Assembly: GCA_036266995.1 (NCBI GenBank)
Contig: DATAWX010000229.1
Span: 1-5,386, forward strand
DNA: 5,386 nucleotides
Reading direction: 5' to 3'
Source of the DNA: GCA-003244245 sp036266995
GTDB lineage: Bacteria; Actinomycetota; Actinomycetes; Mycobacteriales; Pseudonocardiaceae
In this document: positions 1 through 5,386 of the stretch, piece by piece
Position numbering within the stretch: the stretch's first letter is position 1
Layout of the letters: every line of letters begins with the position of its first letter
Translations under genes and position numbers: made by a program
Notes under the pieces: model-generated
What the model saw: only the letters and a program-made list of their open reading frames with translations
Told to the model about the DNA's origin: nothing
The model's database searches: none

Positions 1-88
1 GCCCTCACCGCCATCTGGTCTGGTCAGAGGGCCCTTGCGGATGATCCGTAAGGTGTGCTCTGGCCTGCATCGATCTCTGGAGTGACCG

Positions 89-928
89 ATGAGCGCAGAA
101 AAGCGAGTCCTTGTCGACGGCGCCGAACTGGTCTATGACGAAGCGGGGTCGGGCCAGCCGCTCGTGCTGATACACGGTAGCGGCGCTGATGCGGGAACCT
201 GGCATCGCAACGTGGCCGACCTGGCGACGCATCATCGGGTGATCGCCTACGATCGCCGCGGCTACGGGCGCTCGACACACCGGCCGGTGCGCGACTACCG
301 CGTGCATGTCGCCGACCTCGGCGCCGTCCTGATGCACGTCGGCGCCCCGGCGCACGTGCTGGGCTGGAGCTCCGGCGGCAACACTGCCCTCGCGCTGGCG
401 GTCAAGCGGCCGGAGCTGTTCCGGTCGCTGATCCTTGTCGAGGCGCCCTTCCACGGGTTGCGGCGGCCGATGGGGGTAATCACCGCGAACGCGAAGGCGA
501 GACTCGCGCAGCTGCGCGGCGGCCCGGAGGAGGGGGCTGCCACGTTCTACCGCTGGCTCACCGGCCTGCGTGACGGCGGGAACGGATTCGACGTGCTCCC
601 GGCGCCAGAGCGGCAGCGATTTCTCGCGCAAAGCCGCGTGATGATGGCAGAGCTCGATCCGCACCCGTTCGGTCCGCTGGCCGAGCACATCCCGCTGGGA
701 AAGATCGTCGCACTACCGATGCCGGTGACGTGGCTACTCGGCGCGGAGAGCATGCCCTGGTACGGGCGGCTGCACGCATGCGTCGTCGCGGTCGCGCCCA
801 GCATCCGCACCGAGCACATCGCCGGAGCCGGCCACCTGATGCACATCGAGGCACCTGAGGCATTCGCCGACGCAGTCCGCCGCGCCATCCGCATGGTCGA
901 CGAGCCCGAGTTCGGCTCCCAAGCTTGA
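89..928 (+). CDS. alpha/beta-fold hydrolase
   Basis: This 279-residue protein has the normal length and motif order of a single-domain alpha/beta hydrolase and no signal peptide, so it is probably cytoplasmic. An oxyanion-loop HGSG lies at residues 29-32, a DRRGYGRS turn at 55-62, the nucleophile elbow GWSSGG at 92-97 with Ser94 as nucleophile, and the catalytic histidine in GAGHLMH at His249. The canonical acid position after strand 7 (GAES, 218-221) has Ser where Asp is usual. Glu118, after strand 6 in LVEAP, or Glu220 may serve instead. The ATG start is supported by GGAG at 79-82 with a 6-bp spacer. The family hydrolyses esters, lactones, epoxides and other bonds, so the substrate cannot be named. 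The next gene in the same direction starts 47 bp downstream, but nothing shows a functional link. Confidence 0.93.
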   Translation: MSAEKRVLVDGAELVYDEAGSGQPLVLIHGSGADAGTWHRNVADLATHHRVIAYDRRGYGRSTHRPVRDYRVHVADLGAVLMHVGAPAHVLGWSSGGNTALALAVKRPELFRSLILVEAPFHGLRRPMGVITANAKARLAQLRGGPEEGAATFYRWLTGLRDGGNGFDVLPAPERQRFLAQSRVMMAELDPHPFGPLAEHIPLGKIVALPMPVTWLLGAESMPWYGRLHACVVAVAPSIRTEHIAGAGHLMHIEAPEAFADAVRRAIRMVDEPEFGSQA

Positions 929-975
929 CGGTCACCCCGTTTGGGGAAGACGGTGGCGCCGGGTAGACAGAGCCG

Positions 976-1692
976 ATGGCATTCCTTCGACTGTGGCGGC
1001 CTCGACGAGTGGACGGGCAGACCGGCAGAGGTGCGCCCGGCCCCATTGAGGTCCTGGAAGCTGGACTGCGTCCAGATTTTCGTCGAGCTCTCCTGGCAGG
1101 CACGCTCGCGTTGGCGACGTTGGCCGTCGGCAGTAACCTCGGGGGGCTGCACGCCCCGGAGCTGCACACCAAACTGGTCGTCATCGGCTTGGCCGTCGTC
1201 TTCGCGTTTCTCGGCCTAGTCACCGCGCGCAGCACCGCTAATCAGGTGGCCCGTGCGGCCAGTCACGCCAGCAGCAGCGCGGCCTCTACGACCAAGGTGC
1301 TGTGCCTGCTCGTGGGCTACCTTGTGGTGTTCCTGGGCACGCTGGGTCTGCTGACCATCCCTCTCCAACAGCTCCTCGTTGGCGGTGCGTTGACCGGAGT
1401 GATCGTGGGTATAGCGGCCCAACAACCGCTGAGCAACCTGTTCGCCGGACTGGTGCTGCTCCTCGCCCGACCCATCGCGGTAGGACAGTGGGTCTGCATC
1501 CACTCCGGCGCGCTCGGTGGCCCACTGGAGGGTTCCGTGGTCGAGATGGGTCTGATCTACACCACCTTCAGCACCGAGCACGAGATCCTCCACATCCCGA
1601 ACTCCGGGTTACTCAACGCAGCGCTACGCGCGCCCACCACTCCCCACTCCCCGCCAGCCAACCAGGACGAGTCCCGCCCGATAGGAGAATGA
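976..1692 (+). CDS. MscS-family mechanosensitive ion channel (short form)
   Basis: The 238-residue product is an inner-membrane protein. A basic N-terminus precedes hydrophobic segments at about 38-56, 66-84 and 107-127. A Gly/Ala-rich pore helix at about 130-166 (GALTGVIVGIAAQQPLSNLF) is the MscS TM3 signature. A beta domain at about 167-218 ends with HIPNSGLL, a family hallmark. By family knowledge such channels open under membrane tension and release solutes on osmotic downshock. After the beta domain the protein stops in a polar Pro-rich tail (219-238), so the C-terminal alpha/beta cage domain of E. coli MscS is absent. Many short actinobacterial homologues look like this, so it need not be a truncation. 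The ATG at 976 has only a weak purine-rich ribosome site, so the exact start is less certain. The gene converges on the minus-strand gene ending at 1729, with 36 bp between the stops and no clear terminator. Confidence 0.9.
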   Translation: MAFLRLWRPRRVDGQTGRGAPGPIEVLEAGLRPDFRRALLAGTLALATLAVGSNLGGLHAPELHTKLVVIGLAVVFAFLGLVTARSTANQVARAASHASSSAASTTKVLCLLVGYLVVFLGTLGLLTIPLQQLLVGGALTGVIVGIAAQQPLSNLFAGLVLLLARPIAVGQWVCIHSGALGGPLEGSVVEMGLIYTTFSTEHEILHIPNSGLLNAALRAPTTPHSPPANQDESRPIGE

Positions 1693-1728
1693 GTAGACGG
1701 CAACAACAGGAGTCCCCACTTTGCGTGA

Positions 1729-2592
1729 TCAACGTGCAGGCCCTCGCCCTCGCGCCGCAGAACGGGCGATCCCCGACAGTCGGTCCGTGCTCACGAAGCC
1801 TCGCGATGCCAGCTCGCGCCGGATCTGCCACCGCCGCACTTCGTCACGCGCCAGAGCCGCTGCCGCACTTTGCGGTCCGTCGCGCAGTTCAGGAACGATC
1901 GAGCGGAACCAGTGATGTGTGGAGAGGAATGAGTAGACGCCTGCCTGGGAAGTCGCCATCATCGGCAATGCGCCGGGCTCCGAGCACAGCGCTCCCCACC
2001 GGCCCCGGTATAGATCGAATAACTCCACGGGCAGCCCCGAGTCCAATCGTGTTCTGACTGCGGGTGACTCGATCGTCACTCTCGTGTAGTTCTGCTCAGT
2101 GTCGTCCATTCGCCGCAGTTGCTCGTCATCGAGCCACAATATATTGAGTCTAGTTCGTCCCGCGCCATCGCCCCAAACTGGAATGAACGGAATATAACCG
2201 GCCCTGCTGACATGGGCGGAGTGCGCCGCAGCCAATTTCGATGTCATCACGTGAGTTATCGGAATAATGTTGTGATGTGCGTAGCCGCGGTATTTGTAGG
2301 CTAGCTGCCCTGGCGCGGCGTTCGAGCCGACCGCCAGGACCGGAGATCGCCTGTCCATGGGTGGCGCCCCGGCCCCGGACAGAACGGCCCCGAGGTAGGG
2401 AGCGTCCGTAATCGGCAATGGCCCCCCATCATGCTGGACTTTCCAGTCGGTGAGGGGAAGCCCTGGAGCGGGTTGGAGTACGTAGAGCCAGGACCCGAGC
2501 AATAGGCAGTTACTCGTGACCAATTTCCCGGGGTAGCTGAGCGGATGTTCACTGGGACTTAGATCAAGCCCGATTCCCTGAATGTCGGGCAT
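1729..2592 (-). CDS. conserved actinobacterial protein with gamma-glutamylcyclotransferase-like motif
   Basis: The 287-residue protein has no signal peptide or membrane helix. Its N-terminal part (about 15-80: LSYPG, LLLGSWLYVL, then a segment ending in PPMDRRSPVL) precedes a core with AVGSNAAPGQLAYKY at about 87-101, SAHVSRAGYIPFIPV at 125-139 and LWLDDEQLRRMDDTEQNYTRV at 152-172. A (Y/V)GSN..P.QL..K motif followed later by an LD..E..Y.R segment is characteristic of the gamma-glutamylcyclotransferase-like fold. The resemblance does not establish cyclotransferase activity, and I recall this arrangement only as an uncharacterised actinobacterial family. The ATG at 2592 overlaps the stop of the upstream small gene by one base (TGATG), which supports this start and suggests translational coupling. 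The open frame extends far upstream, but that part is out-of-frame DNA crossing the neighbour gene, a tRNA fragment and an IS. The C-terminus (about 245-287) is Ala/Arg-rich. Confidence 0.8.
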   Translation of the reverse strand: MPDIQGIGLDLSPSEHPLSYPGKLVTSNCLLLGSWLYVLQPAPGLPLTDWKVQHDGGPLPITDAPYLGAVLSGAGAPPMDRRSPVLAVGSNAAPGQLAYKYRGYAHHNIIPITHVMTSKLAAAHSAHVSRAGYIPFIPVWGDGAGRTRLNILWLDDEQLRRMDDTEQNYTRVTIESPAVRTRLDSGLPVELFDLYRGRWGALCSEPGALPMMATSQAGVYSFLSTHHWFRSIVPELRDGPQSAAAALARDEVRRWQIRRELASRGFVSTDRLSGIARSAARGRGPAR

Positions 2593-2852
2593 CAGCTCAC
2601 ACCAACCTCGTACACGGTGACCATTACGTGAAGCGGGGTTCGGTCCAAAGCATAGCCGATTCGTATCGCCCCAGCCAGTGGAGTGACCGTCGAAAGTACG
2701 AGCCGTTCGGTGTCGGCGACAGTGGGCATCCGGCTGATGATTTCGTCGACGAATCCAACCTGGGTAGGTTGATCGATACGAGTAACCCACCAGGTACGAA
2801 CGCACGTATATGGCCTTGCTCCGACCGCTGGTGAGGTGATCGACGGTGTCAC
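2592..2852 (-). CDS. small hypothetical protein coupled to the downstream GGCT-like gene
   Basis: This 86-residue frame starts with GTG at 2852 and ends in a TGA that shares one base with the ATG of the next gene. I do not recognise the family. The sequence is moderately hydrophobic without a membrane helix. Its middle and end (PTVADTERLVLSTVTPL, then a run ending LHVMVTVYEVG) look like alternating beta strands, as in a small globular domain. An in-frame TGA lies 11 codons upstream, and no good Shine-Dalgarno sequence precedes the GTG, so the true start may lie slightly inside. The coding strand is less GC-rich than the hydrolase and transposase genes, suggesting recent acquisition. The main argument for reality is the TGATG overlap and shared direction with the conserved gene downstream. 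It may be the remaining part of a larger gene cut by rearrangement near the tRNA fragment. Confidence 0.55.
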   Translation of the reverse strand: MTPSITSPAVGARPYTCVRTWWVTRIDQPTQVGFVDEIISRMPTVADTERLVLSTVTPLAGAIRIGYALDRTPLHVMVTVYEVGVS

Positions 2853-2987
2853 CCACTGACGCCGTGCTGCTCGCGCAGTCGGGCCTCAGACAGCAGCGCC
2901 GACCCCCGGCGGCAGCTCCCCCTGTTCGATCGCCAAGCGCAGCCCGCGCCCCCGTAGACCACCGGCCGTTGTCCATGGTCACAACGA

Positions 2988-3026
2988 GGTGCCCCCGGTG
3001 GGATTCGAACCCACACTGCGGCCCTT
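2988..3026 (-). tRNA. tRNA 3'-end remnant (T arm and acceptor strand), att-site-like
   Basis: On the minus strand this stretch reads as a tRNA 3' end. A 5-bp T stem (GTGGG/CCCAC, 2998-3014) closes a TTCGAAT loop. It is followed by a 7-nt acceptor 3' strand CGGGGGC (2991-2997), discriminator A (2990) and encoded CC (2989-2988). The matching acceptor 5' strand (GCCCCCG) and a D arm are not found upstream, either directly or after removing the IS and joining 3026 to 4489. It is therefore a fragment, not a working gene, and the amino acid cannot be assigned. A tRNA-Arg-like 3' end is possible but only a guess. Such isolated 3' ends are what integrases leave as the far attachment site of an element inserted in a tRNA. 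By that logic the element would lie on the high-coordinate side and the native chromosome on the low side. Confidence 0.65.
3019..3026. repeat. target-site duplication, left copy (CGGCCCTT)
   Basis: This exact 8-bp copy of 4481-4488 directly abuts the left inverted repeat. It belongs to the tRNA fragment just upstream of the T arm on the minus strand. Confidence 0.9.
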
Positions 3027-3065
3027 GAGGTTGTCCCGGATCTCGTAGAACTTGAGGTGGCGGTC
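3027..3065 (+). repeat. left terminal inverted repeat of the IS256 element
   Basis: The outer end begins GAGGTTGTCCCG and continues to GGTGGCGG. Against the reverse complement of the right end, 21 of the first 27 bases match without gaps. GGTGGCGG is then shared after a one-base gap. The repeat is the expected transposase-binding end. Confidence 0.88.
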
Positions 3066-3137
3066 CCCCGCCTGAGTCCTGCCATGCGGTAGGTACTCGG
3101 GTGATCCGCCAAGAGCACCACGAGGAAGGGGACCGCC

Positions 3138-4433
3138 GTGCGTAAGACCTACCAGAACGAGGGATTCGATACGAGTCATCCCGCTGTGCCCGACACGGTG
3201 AGTGTGGCGCTGGCCGAGTTGGCCGGCGAGATGCGCGAGGGTTTGCTGGCTCTCGCGGTCGGGACCGGGTTGCAGGTGATGGCCGCGATGATGGAGGCCG
3301 ATGTGACCGCGGCGTGCGGGCCCAAGGGCCGCCACGACCCGGAGCGCAGGGCGACTCGGCACGGCCACGGCGCCGGGTCGGTGACTCTGGGCGGGCGCCG
3401 GGTGCCCGTGGAGCGGCCGCGGATCCGCGCGGTCGACGGCTCGGGTGAGGTGGCGGTCCCGGCCTATGAGCTGTTTTCCTCCACCGAGATCCTGGGCCGG
3501 ATGGCGATGGATCGGATGCTCGGCGGGCTCTCAACGCGGCGTTACCCGGTTGGGCTCGAGCCGGTCGGGGCCCGCACCGAGCAGGCCGCGACGAGCACGT
3601 CGCGCTCGGCGGTGTCGCGGCGGTTCGTCGCCCAGACCGAGACCGCGCTGGCGGAGTTGCTGGCCGCGGATCTGTCCGGGTTGGACCTGGTGGCGATGAT
3701 GGTCGATGGGGTCCACTTCGGTGAGCACACCTGTGTAGTCGCGCTCGGGATCGGCATCGACGGCACGAAGCACCCATTGTCGCTGGTCGAGGGCTCGACC
3801 GAGAACGCCACGCTGGTCCGCGACCTGCTCGTTGGGCTGCGTGAACGCGGGCTGGACGTGACCCGCCCGATCCTGGTGGTGCTCGACGGGTCCAAGGCGC
3901 TGCGCCGCGCGGTGCTCGAGGTGTTCGATCGTCCGGTGCTCGGCCGATGCCAGCTCCACAAGATCCGCAACGTAGGAGATCGGCTACCGCAGCGGCTGCG
4001 CTCGACCGTCGCGGCCAAGATGCGCCGTGCCTACCACGCCGACTCCGCCCTGGCCGCCGAGGCTGAGTTGTCCGCGCTGGCCGCTGAGCTCGACCGCACC
4101 CACCCCGGCGCCGCGGCGAGCCTGCGTGAGGGGATGGCCGAGACGCTGACCGTGCTGCGCCTCAACCTGCCGCCCACCCTGGCGCGTACCTTCCGCTCCA
4201 CCAACGCCATCGAGTCGATGATCTCGATCTGCCGCACTCACGCCAGCAACGTCAAGCGCTGGTGCGACGGCACAATGGCGCTGCGCTGGTGTGCCGCGGG
4301 CATGGTCGAGGCCGGCAAACAGTTCCGCCGCATCAATGGGCACCTGCACCTGCGATCCCTGCGCGACACGCTAAACCGGATCACCGAACCCGTCGGTGCC
4401 ACCCGGCACAATGACACCGTCGACGCAGCCTAA
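3138..4433 (+). CDS. IS256-family (mutator-type) DDE transposase
   Basis: The 431-residue transposase catalyses excision and insertion of its own IS. The catalytic triad is visible. Asp190 lies in MMVDGVHFGEH, Asp250 in VVLDGSKAL and Glu359 in STNAIESMI, with spacings of about 60 and 109 residues as in IS256. The family's C-x2-H signature is at RCQLHKIRNV (Cys271, His274). The N-terminal 120 residues form the usual helical DNA-binding part with a conserved PRIRAVDG-type strand near 94-101. Full family length and an uninterrupted frame suggest activity. The start is GTG at 3138, with a strong purine-rich ribosome site (GAGGAAGGGGA, 3122-3132) five bases ahead. Upstream in-frame extensions would run into the inverted repeat. 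The gene fills the element and probably uses a promoter in the 110-bp left end or outside readthrough. Confidence 0.96.
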   Translation: MRKTYQNEGFDTSHPAVPDTVSVALAELAGEMREGLLALAVGTGLQVMAAMMEADVTAACGPKGRHDPERRATRHGHGAGSVTLGGRRVPVERPRIRAVDGSGEVAVPAYELFSSTEILGRMAMDRMLGGLSTRRYPVGLEPVGARTEQAATSTSRSAVSRRFVAQTETALAELLAADLSGLDLVAMMVDGVHFGEHTCVVALGIGIDGTKHPLSLVEGSTENATLVRDLLVGLRERGLDVTRPILVVLDGSKALRRAVLEVFDRPVLGRCQLHKIRNVGDRLPQRLRSTVAAKMRRAYHADSALAAEAELSALAAELDRTHPGAAASLREGMAETLTVLRLNLPPTLARTFRSTNAIESMISICRTHASNVKRWCDGTMALRWCAAGMVEAGKQFRRINGHLHLRSLRDTLNRITEPVGATRHNDTVDAA

Positions 4434-4441
4434 TGATCACC

Positions 4442-4480
4442 GGGCCGCCACCGAAGTTCCACGGAACTCGGGACATCCTC
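4442..4480 (-). repeat. right terminal inverted repeat of the IS256 element
   Basis: Read inward on the minus strand it begins GAGGATGTCCCG, shares GAACTT at the same offset as the left end, and ends in GGTGGCGGCCC. It starts 8 bp after the transposase stop codon. Confidence 0.88.
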
Positions 4481-4488
4481 CGGCCCTT
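4481..4488. repeat. target-site duplication, right copy (CGGCCCTT)
   Basis: This exact 8-bp copy of 3019-3026 directly abuts the right inverted repeat and confirms the right IS boundary. Confidence 0.9.
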
Positions 4489-4673
4489 TTAAGTGGACAG
4501 GCAACCAAGGCTCGAAGCATGCGCTGACCAGCGGTCGAGCACCAACGACAGGCACTACCGGTGCTTACTCGGGCGTAGATGGGGCGTGGCCAAGCCAGCA
4601 TTCCCCGAGTCCGGAGTGCGGTCAGCGGAGGCCGACAGCTAGCAACTACCACAACCGAAGATCGCCCGGTCAT

Positions 4674-4701
4674 GGGTGGCCCTCGGCCGAAAAGGCCACC
4701 C
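4674..4701. other. perfect 8-bp-stem hairpin
   Basis: GGGTGGCC (4674-4681) pairs with GGCCACCC (4694-4701) around a 12-nt loop that itself contains CGGCCG. No T tract follows on either strand, so it is not a classical terminator. It could be a protein-binding inverted repeat or an RNA structure. Confidence 0.45.
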
Positions 4702-4880
4702 CAGCAGCGGCGTGACATGGAGCAGCCTGTGACGCCCACCGCTCGCAGCCCTTAGATGATGCGCTCAAACAGCCTGCTGGCGCTGGGTTTGATAGCGCCG
4801 CTGCCCTCCCCCGACACCGACAACACCGCCGAGCACTAGTTGGTGAACTGCGTAGTGACCAACAGCGACCATGGTCTCGT

Positions 4881-4909
4881 CCGCCCGACACCGCGTGCAC
4901 TTCGGGCGG
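4881..4909. promoter_or_regulatory. perfect 8-bp-stem hairpin upstream of the small-ORF cluster
   Basis: CCGCCCGA (4881-4888) pairs with TCGGGCGG (4902-4909) around a 13-nt loop. A short CTTT follows on the plus strand. It lies 84 bp before the first small ORF. It may act as a terminator for transcripts arriving from the IS, an attenuator, or an operator. The sequence does not decide between these. Confidence 0.4.
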
Positions 4910-4993
4910 CTTTCACGTTGCGCCGTGGCAGATCTAGCCACCAATAGTGTTCCCGGTTCGGCGTGTCCGTTGACCGAGAGAACGGAGATCATC

Positions 4994-5104
4994 ATGCTCA
5001 CTGATCAGATTTGGTGGTTTCTAGCTCGTGGCAGGCCATTTGGTCGGTCGTGCTGGCTGATGCCTTCCGTGGCTGGCCTGGGGATTGACGAGGAGGAGTG
5101 TTGA
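4994..5104 (+). CDS. 36-residue hypothetical protein, first of an overlapping cluster
   Basis: The frame opens at ATG 4994 behind GGAG (4984-4987, 6-bp spacer), a better ribosome site than that of the in-frame upstream ATG at 4871, which would give 77 residues. The product has an aromatic N-terminus (MLTDQIWWFLARGRPFGR), a short hydrophobic middle and an acidic end (DEEEC). I recognise no family, and it could be a leader peptide. Its stop (TGA 5102-5104) overlaps the TTG start of the next frame at 5101, so ribosomes finishing here could start the next gene. Confidence 0.45.
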   Translation: MLTDQIWWFLARGRPFGRSCWLMPSVAGLGIDEEEC

Positions 5105-5253
5105 TCGAGTCGAAGCACACCGAGTTCGACCTGCGGCGGCTGGATCGCAGACATGACCCGAGGGGGGTAGCGATTGTCTGGGCGCTGCTCGCGGTGTGCG
5201 CGGTTCTGGTCGCCTGCACCGTAGTGACGGTGGCCTGGGTGATAGGCCGTTGA
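5101..5253 (+). CDS. 50-residue single-pass membrane protein, unknown function
   Basis: The frame follows an exceptionally strong AGGAGG (5091-5096), starting at TTG 5101 with a 4-bp spacer. GTG at 5098 is possible but very close to the site, and an in-frame TGA at 5086 rules out longer versions. The product has a charged head (EFDLRRLDRRHDPRG, residues 8-22) and one hydrophobic helix at about 23-48 rich in Val/Ala/Leu, ending in Gly-Arg. The positive charges before the helix predict the N-terminus in the cytoplasm. No family is recognised. Small membrane proteins of this type are common in actinobacterial conjugative or integrative elements, but that is context only. Its stop shares TTGA with the next start at 5250. 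Confidence 0.6.
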   Translation: MIESKHTEFDLRRLDRRHDPRGVAIVWALLAVCAVLVACTVVTVAWVIGR

Positions 5254-5386
5254 GCGACCGGCACCGTGGTCATCATCTGAGCGGTGAGCAGGGCCATCCG
5301 CGCAGGTCGCTGAGCGTGCCTGACTCGGGCTGGAGTGTGGCCGGCAATGGCCTGCGCCTTGTCCGTCAGCTGGATCCGCGGCCGTA
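5250..5386 (+). CDS. partial reading frame running off the window, unknown
   Basis: A TTG at 5250 overlaps the previous stop in TTGA, repeating the junction at 5101. The frame stays open for 45 codons to the window end. The visible part is polar and rich in His, Arg and Gly (SDRHRGHHLSGEQGHPRRSL), then SGWSVAGNGLRLVRQLDPRP, and has no motif I recognise. The ribosome site is weak, so translation would depend on coupling, or the true start may be a later GTG. The identity rests on sequence beyond the window. Confidence 0.4.
   Translation, partial: MSDRHRGHHLSGEQGHPRRSLSVPDSGWSVAGNGLRLVRQLDPRP

Larger units (their letters stand above)
3027..4480 (+). mobile_element. IS256-family insertion sequence, complete
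   Basis: This 1454-bp element contains one transposase gene and imperfect terminal inverted repeats. It is flanked by a perfect 8-bp direct repeat, CGGCCCTT, at 3019-3026 and 4481-4488. The ends, the repeat length and the single mutator-type transposase all agree with the IS256 family, which usually makes 8- to 9-bp target duplications. Removing the element and one copy of the duplication rejoins the tRNA fragment to the sequence at 4489. The unchanged duplication and uninterrupted transposase frame suggest a recent, potentially still mobile insertion. No passenger gene is present. Confidence 0.93.
4489..4993. other. gene-poor stretch between the IS and the small-ORF cluster
   Basis: About 500 bp hold no reading frame I would call a gene. 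Frames on the minus strand (4437-4739 and 4765-5001) have no recognisable domain, no convincing ribosome site and compositions typical of antisense frames. The second contains one CxxC (KCTRC). The only clear structure is two perfect 8-bp-stem hairpins, listed separately. If the tRNA fragment marks an element end, this would be the element's edge or a decayed remnant of its integration region. No integrase or excisionase sequence is seen. Confidence 0.5.

Noticed and set aside
1..88. GCCCTC...GAGGGC inverted repeat (1-32) and small palindrome CGGATGATCCG (38-48) upstream of the hydrolase
   Set aside because: The stems are short with a long loop, there are no promoter hexamers at proper spacing, and the window edge hides the context.
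929..975. CCCC-GTTT-GGGG hairpin (935-946) after the hydrolase as a terminator
   Set aside because: The stem is only 4 bp and there is no T tract.
1687..1939. 13-bp direct repeat GAATGAGTAGACG at 1687-1699 and 1927-1939
   Set aside because: One 13-bp match in a window of this size can easily arise by chance. No further copies or flanking similarity were seen, and one copy lies inside a coding gene.
2979..3080. Minus-strand frame ending HLKFYEIRDNLKGR then a VGSNPTGGT-like tail, resembling a recombinase fused to a tRNA end
   Set aside because: The first part is encoded by the left IS inverted repeat and the tail is a translated tRNA T arm, so no gene is needed to explain it.
1729..3777. A single 682-residue minus-strand protein
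   Set aside because: Only its last 287 residues look like protein. The upstream part is Arg/Pro/Ser-rich antisense sequence through the transposase gene, IS end, tRNA fragment and the small coupled gene.
4437..4739. 100-codon minus-strand frame beside the IS right end
   Set aside because: It crosses the right inverted repeat, has Arg/Cys/Ser-rich antisense-like composition, and shows no domain or ribosome site.
4970..4993. TTGACC at 4970-4975 as a -35 box for the small-ORF cluster
   Set aside because: A -10 box at normal spacing would fall on the start codon, and no matching hexamer is present there.

Overview
The window is high-GC DNA with GTG and TTG starts and protein families typical of Actinomycetota. 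Mycobacteriales or Pseudonocardiales relatives fit best, but the sequence does not settle the genus. It reads as ordinary chromosomal genes on the left running into a patch of acquired or rearranged DNA on the right.

Left (1-1692, + strand): an alpha/beta-fold hydrolase (89-928) is followed after 47 bp by a short MscS-type mechanosensitive channel (976-1692). A minus-strand gene pair converges on the channel gene. It consists of a small unknown protein (2852-2592) overlapping by one base (TGATG) the start of a 287-residue protein (2592-1729) that carries a gamma-glutamylcyclotransferase-fold-like GSN motif. The pair is probably translationally coupled, and parts of it look less GC-rich than the surroundings.

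Centre (2988-4488): a tRNA 3' end on the minus strand (T arm plus acceptor 3' strand) survives without a recognisable 5' half. This is the usual mark of an integrated element that used a tRNA attachment site. An intact-looking IS256-family insertion sequence has landed inside or at the edge of this fragment. Its limits can be placed to the base at 3027-4480, from imperfect terminal inverted repeats and a perfect 8-bp target duplication (CGGCCCTT). It carries one DDE transposase (3138-4433).

Right (4489-5386, + strand): about 500 bp without a convincing gene contains two perfect 8-bp-stem hairpins. It is followed by three tiny or partial reading frames joined by TTGA start/stop overlaps: 36 residues, then 50 residues with one membrane helix, then a frame running off the window. 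This is the compact layout of actinobacterial integrative or plasmid-type elements, but no replication, integration or transfer gene is visible, so that reading is inference.

No complete new system is evident. The parts most worth following up are the IS-interrupted tRNA remnant, the coupled minus-strand pair and the overlapping small-ORF cluster at the right edge.
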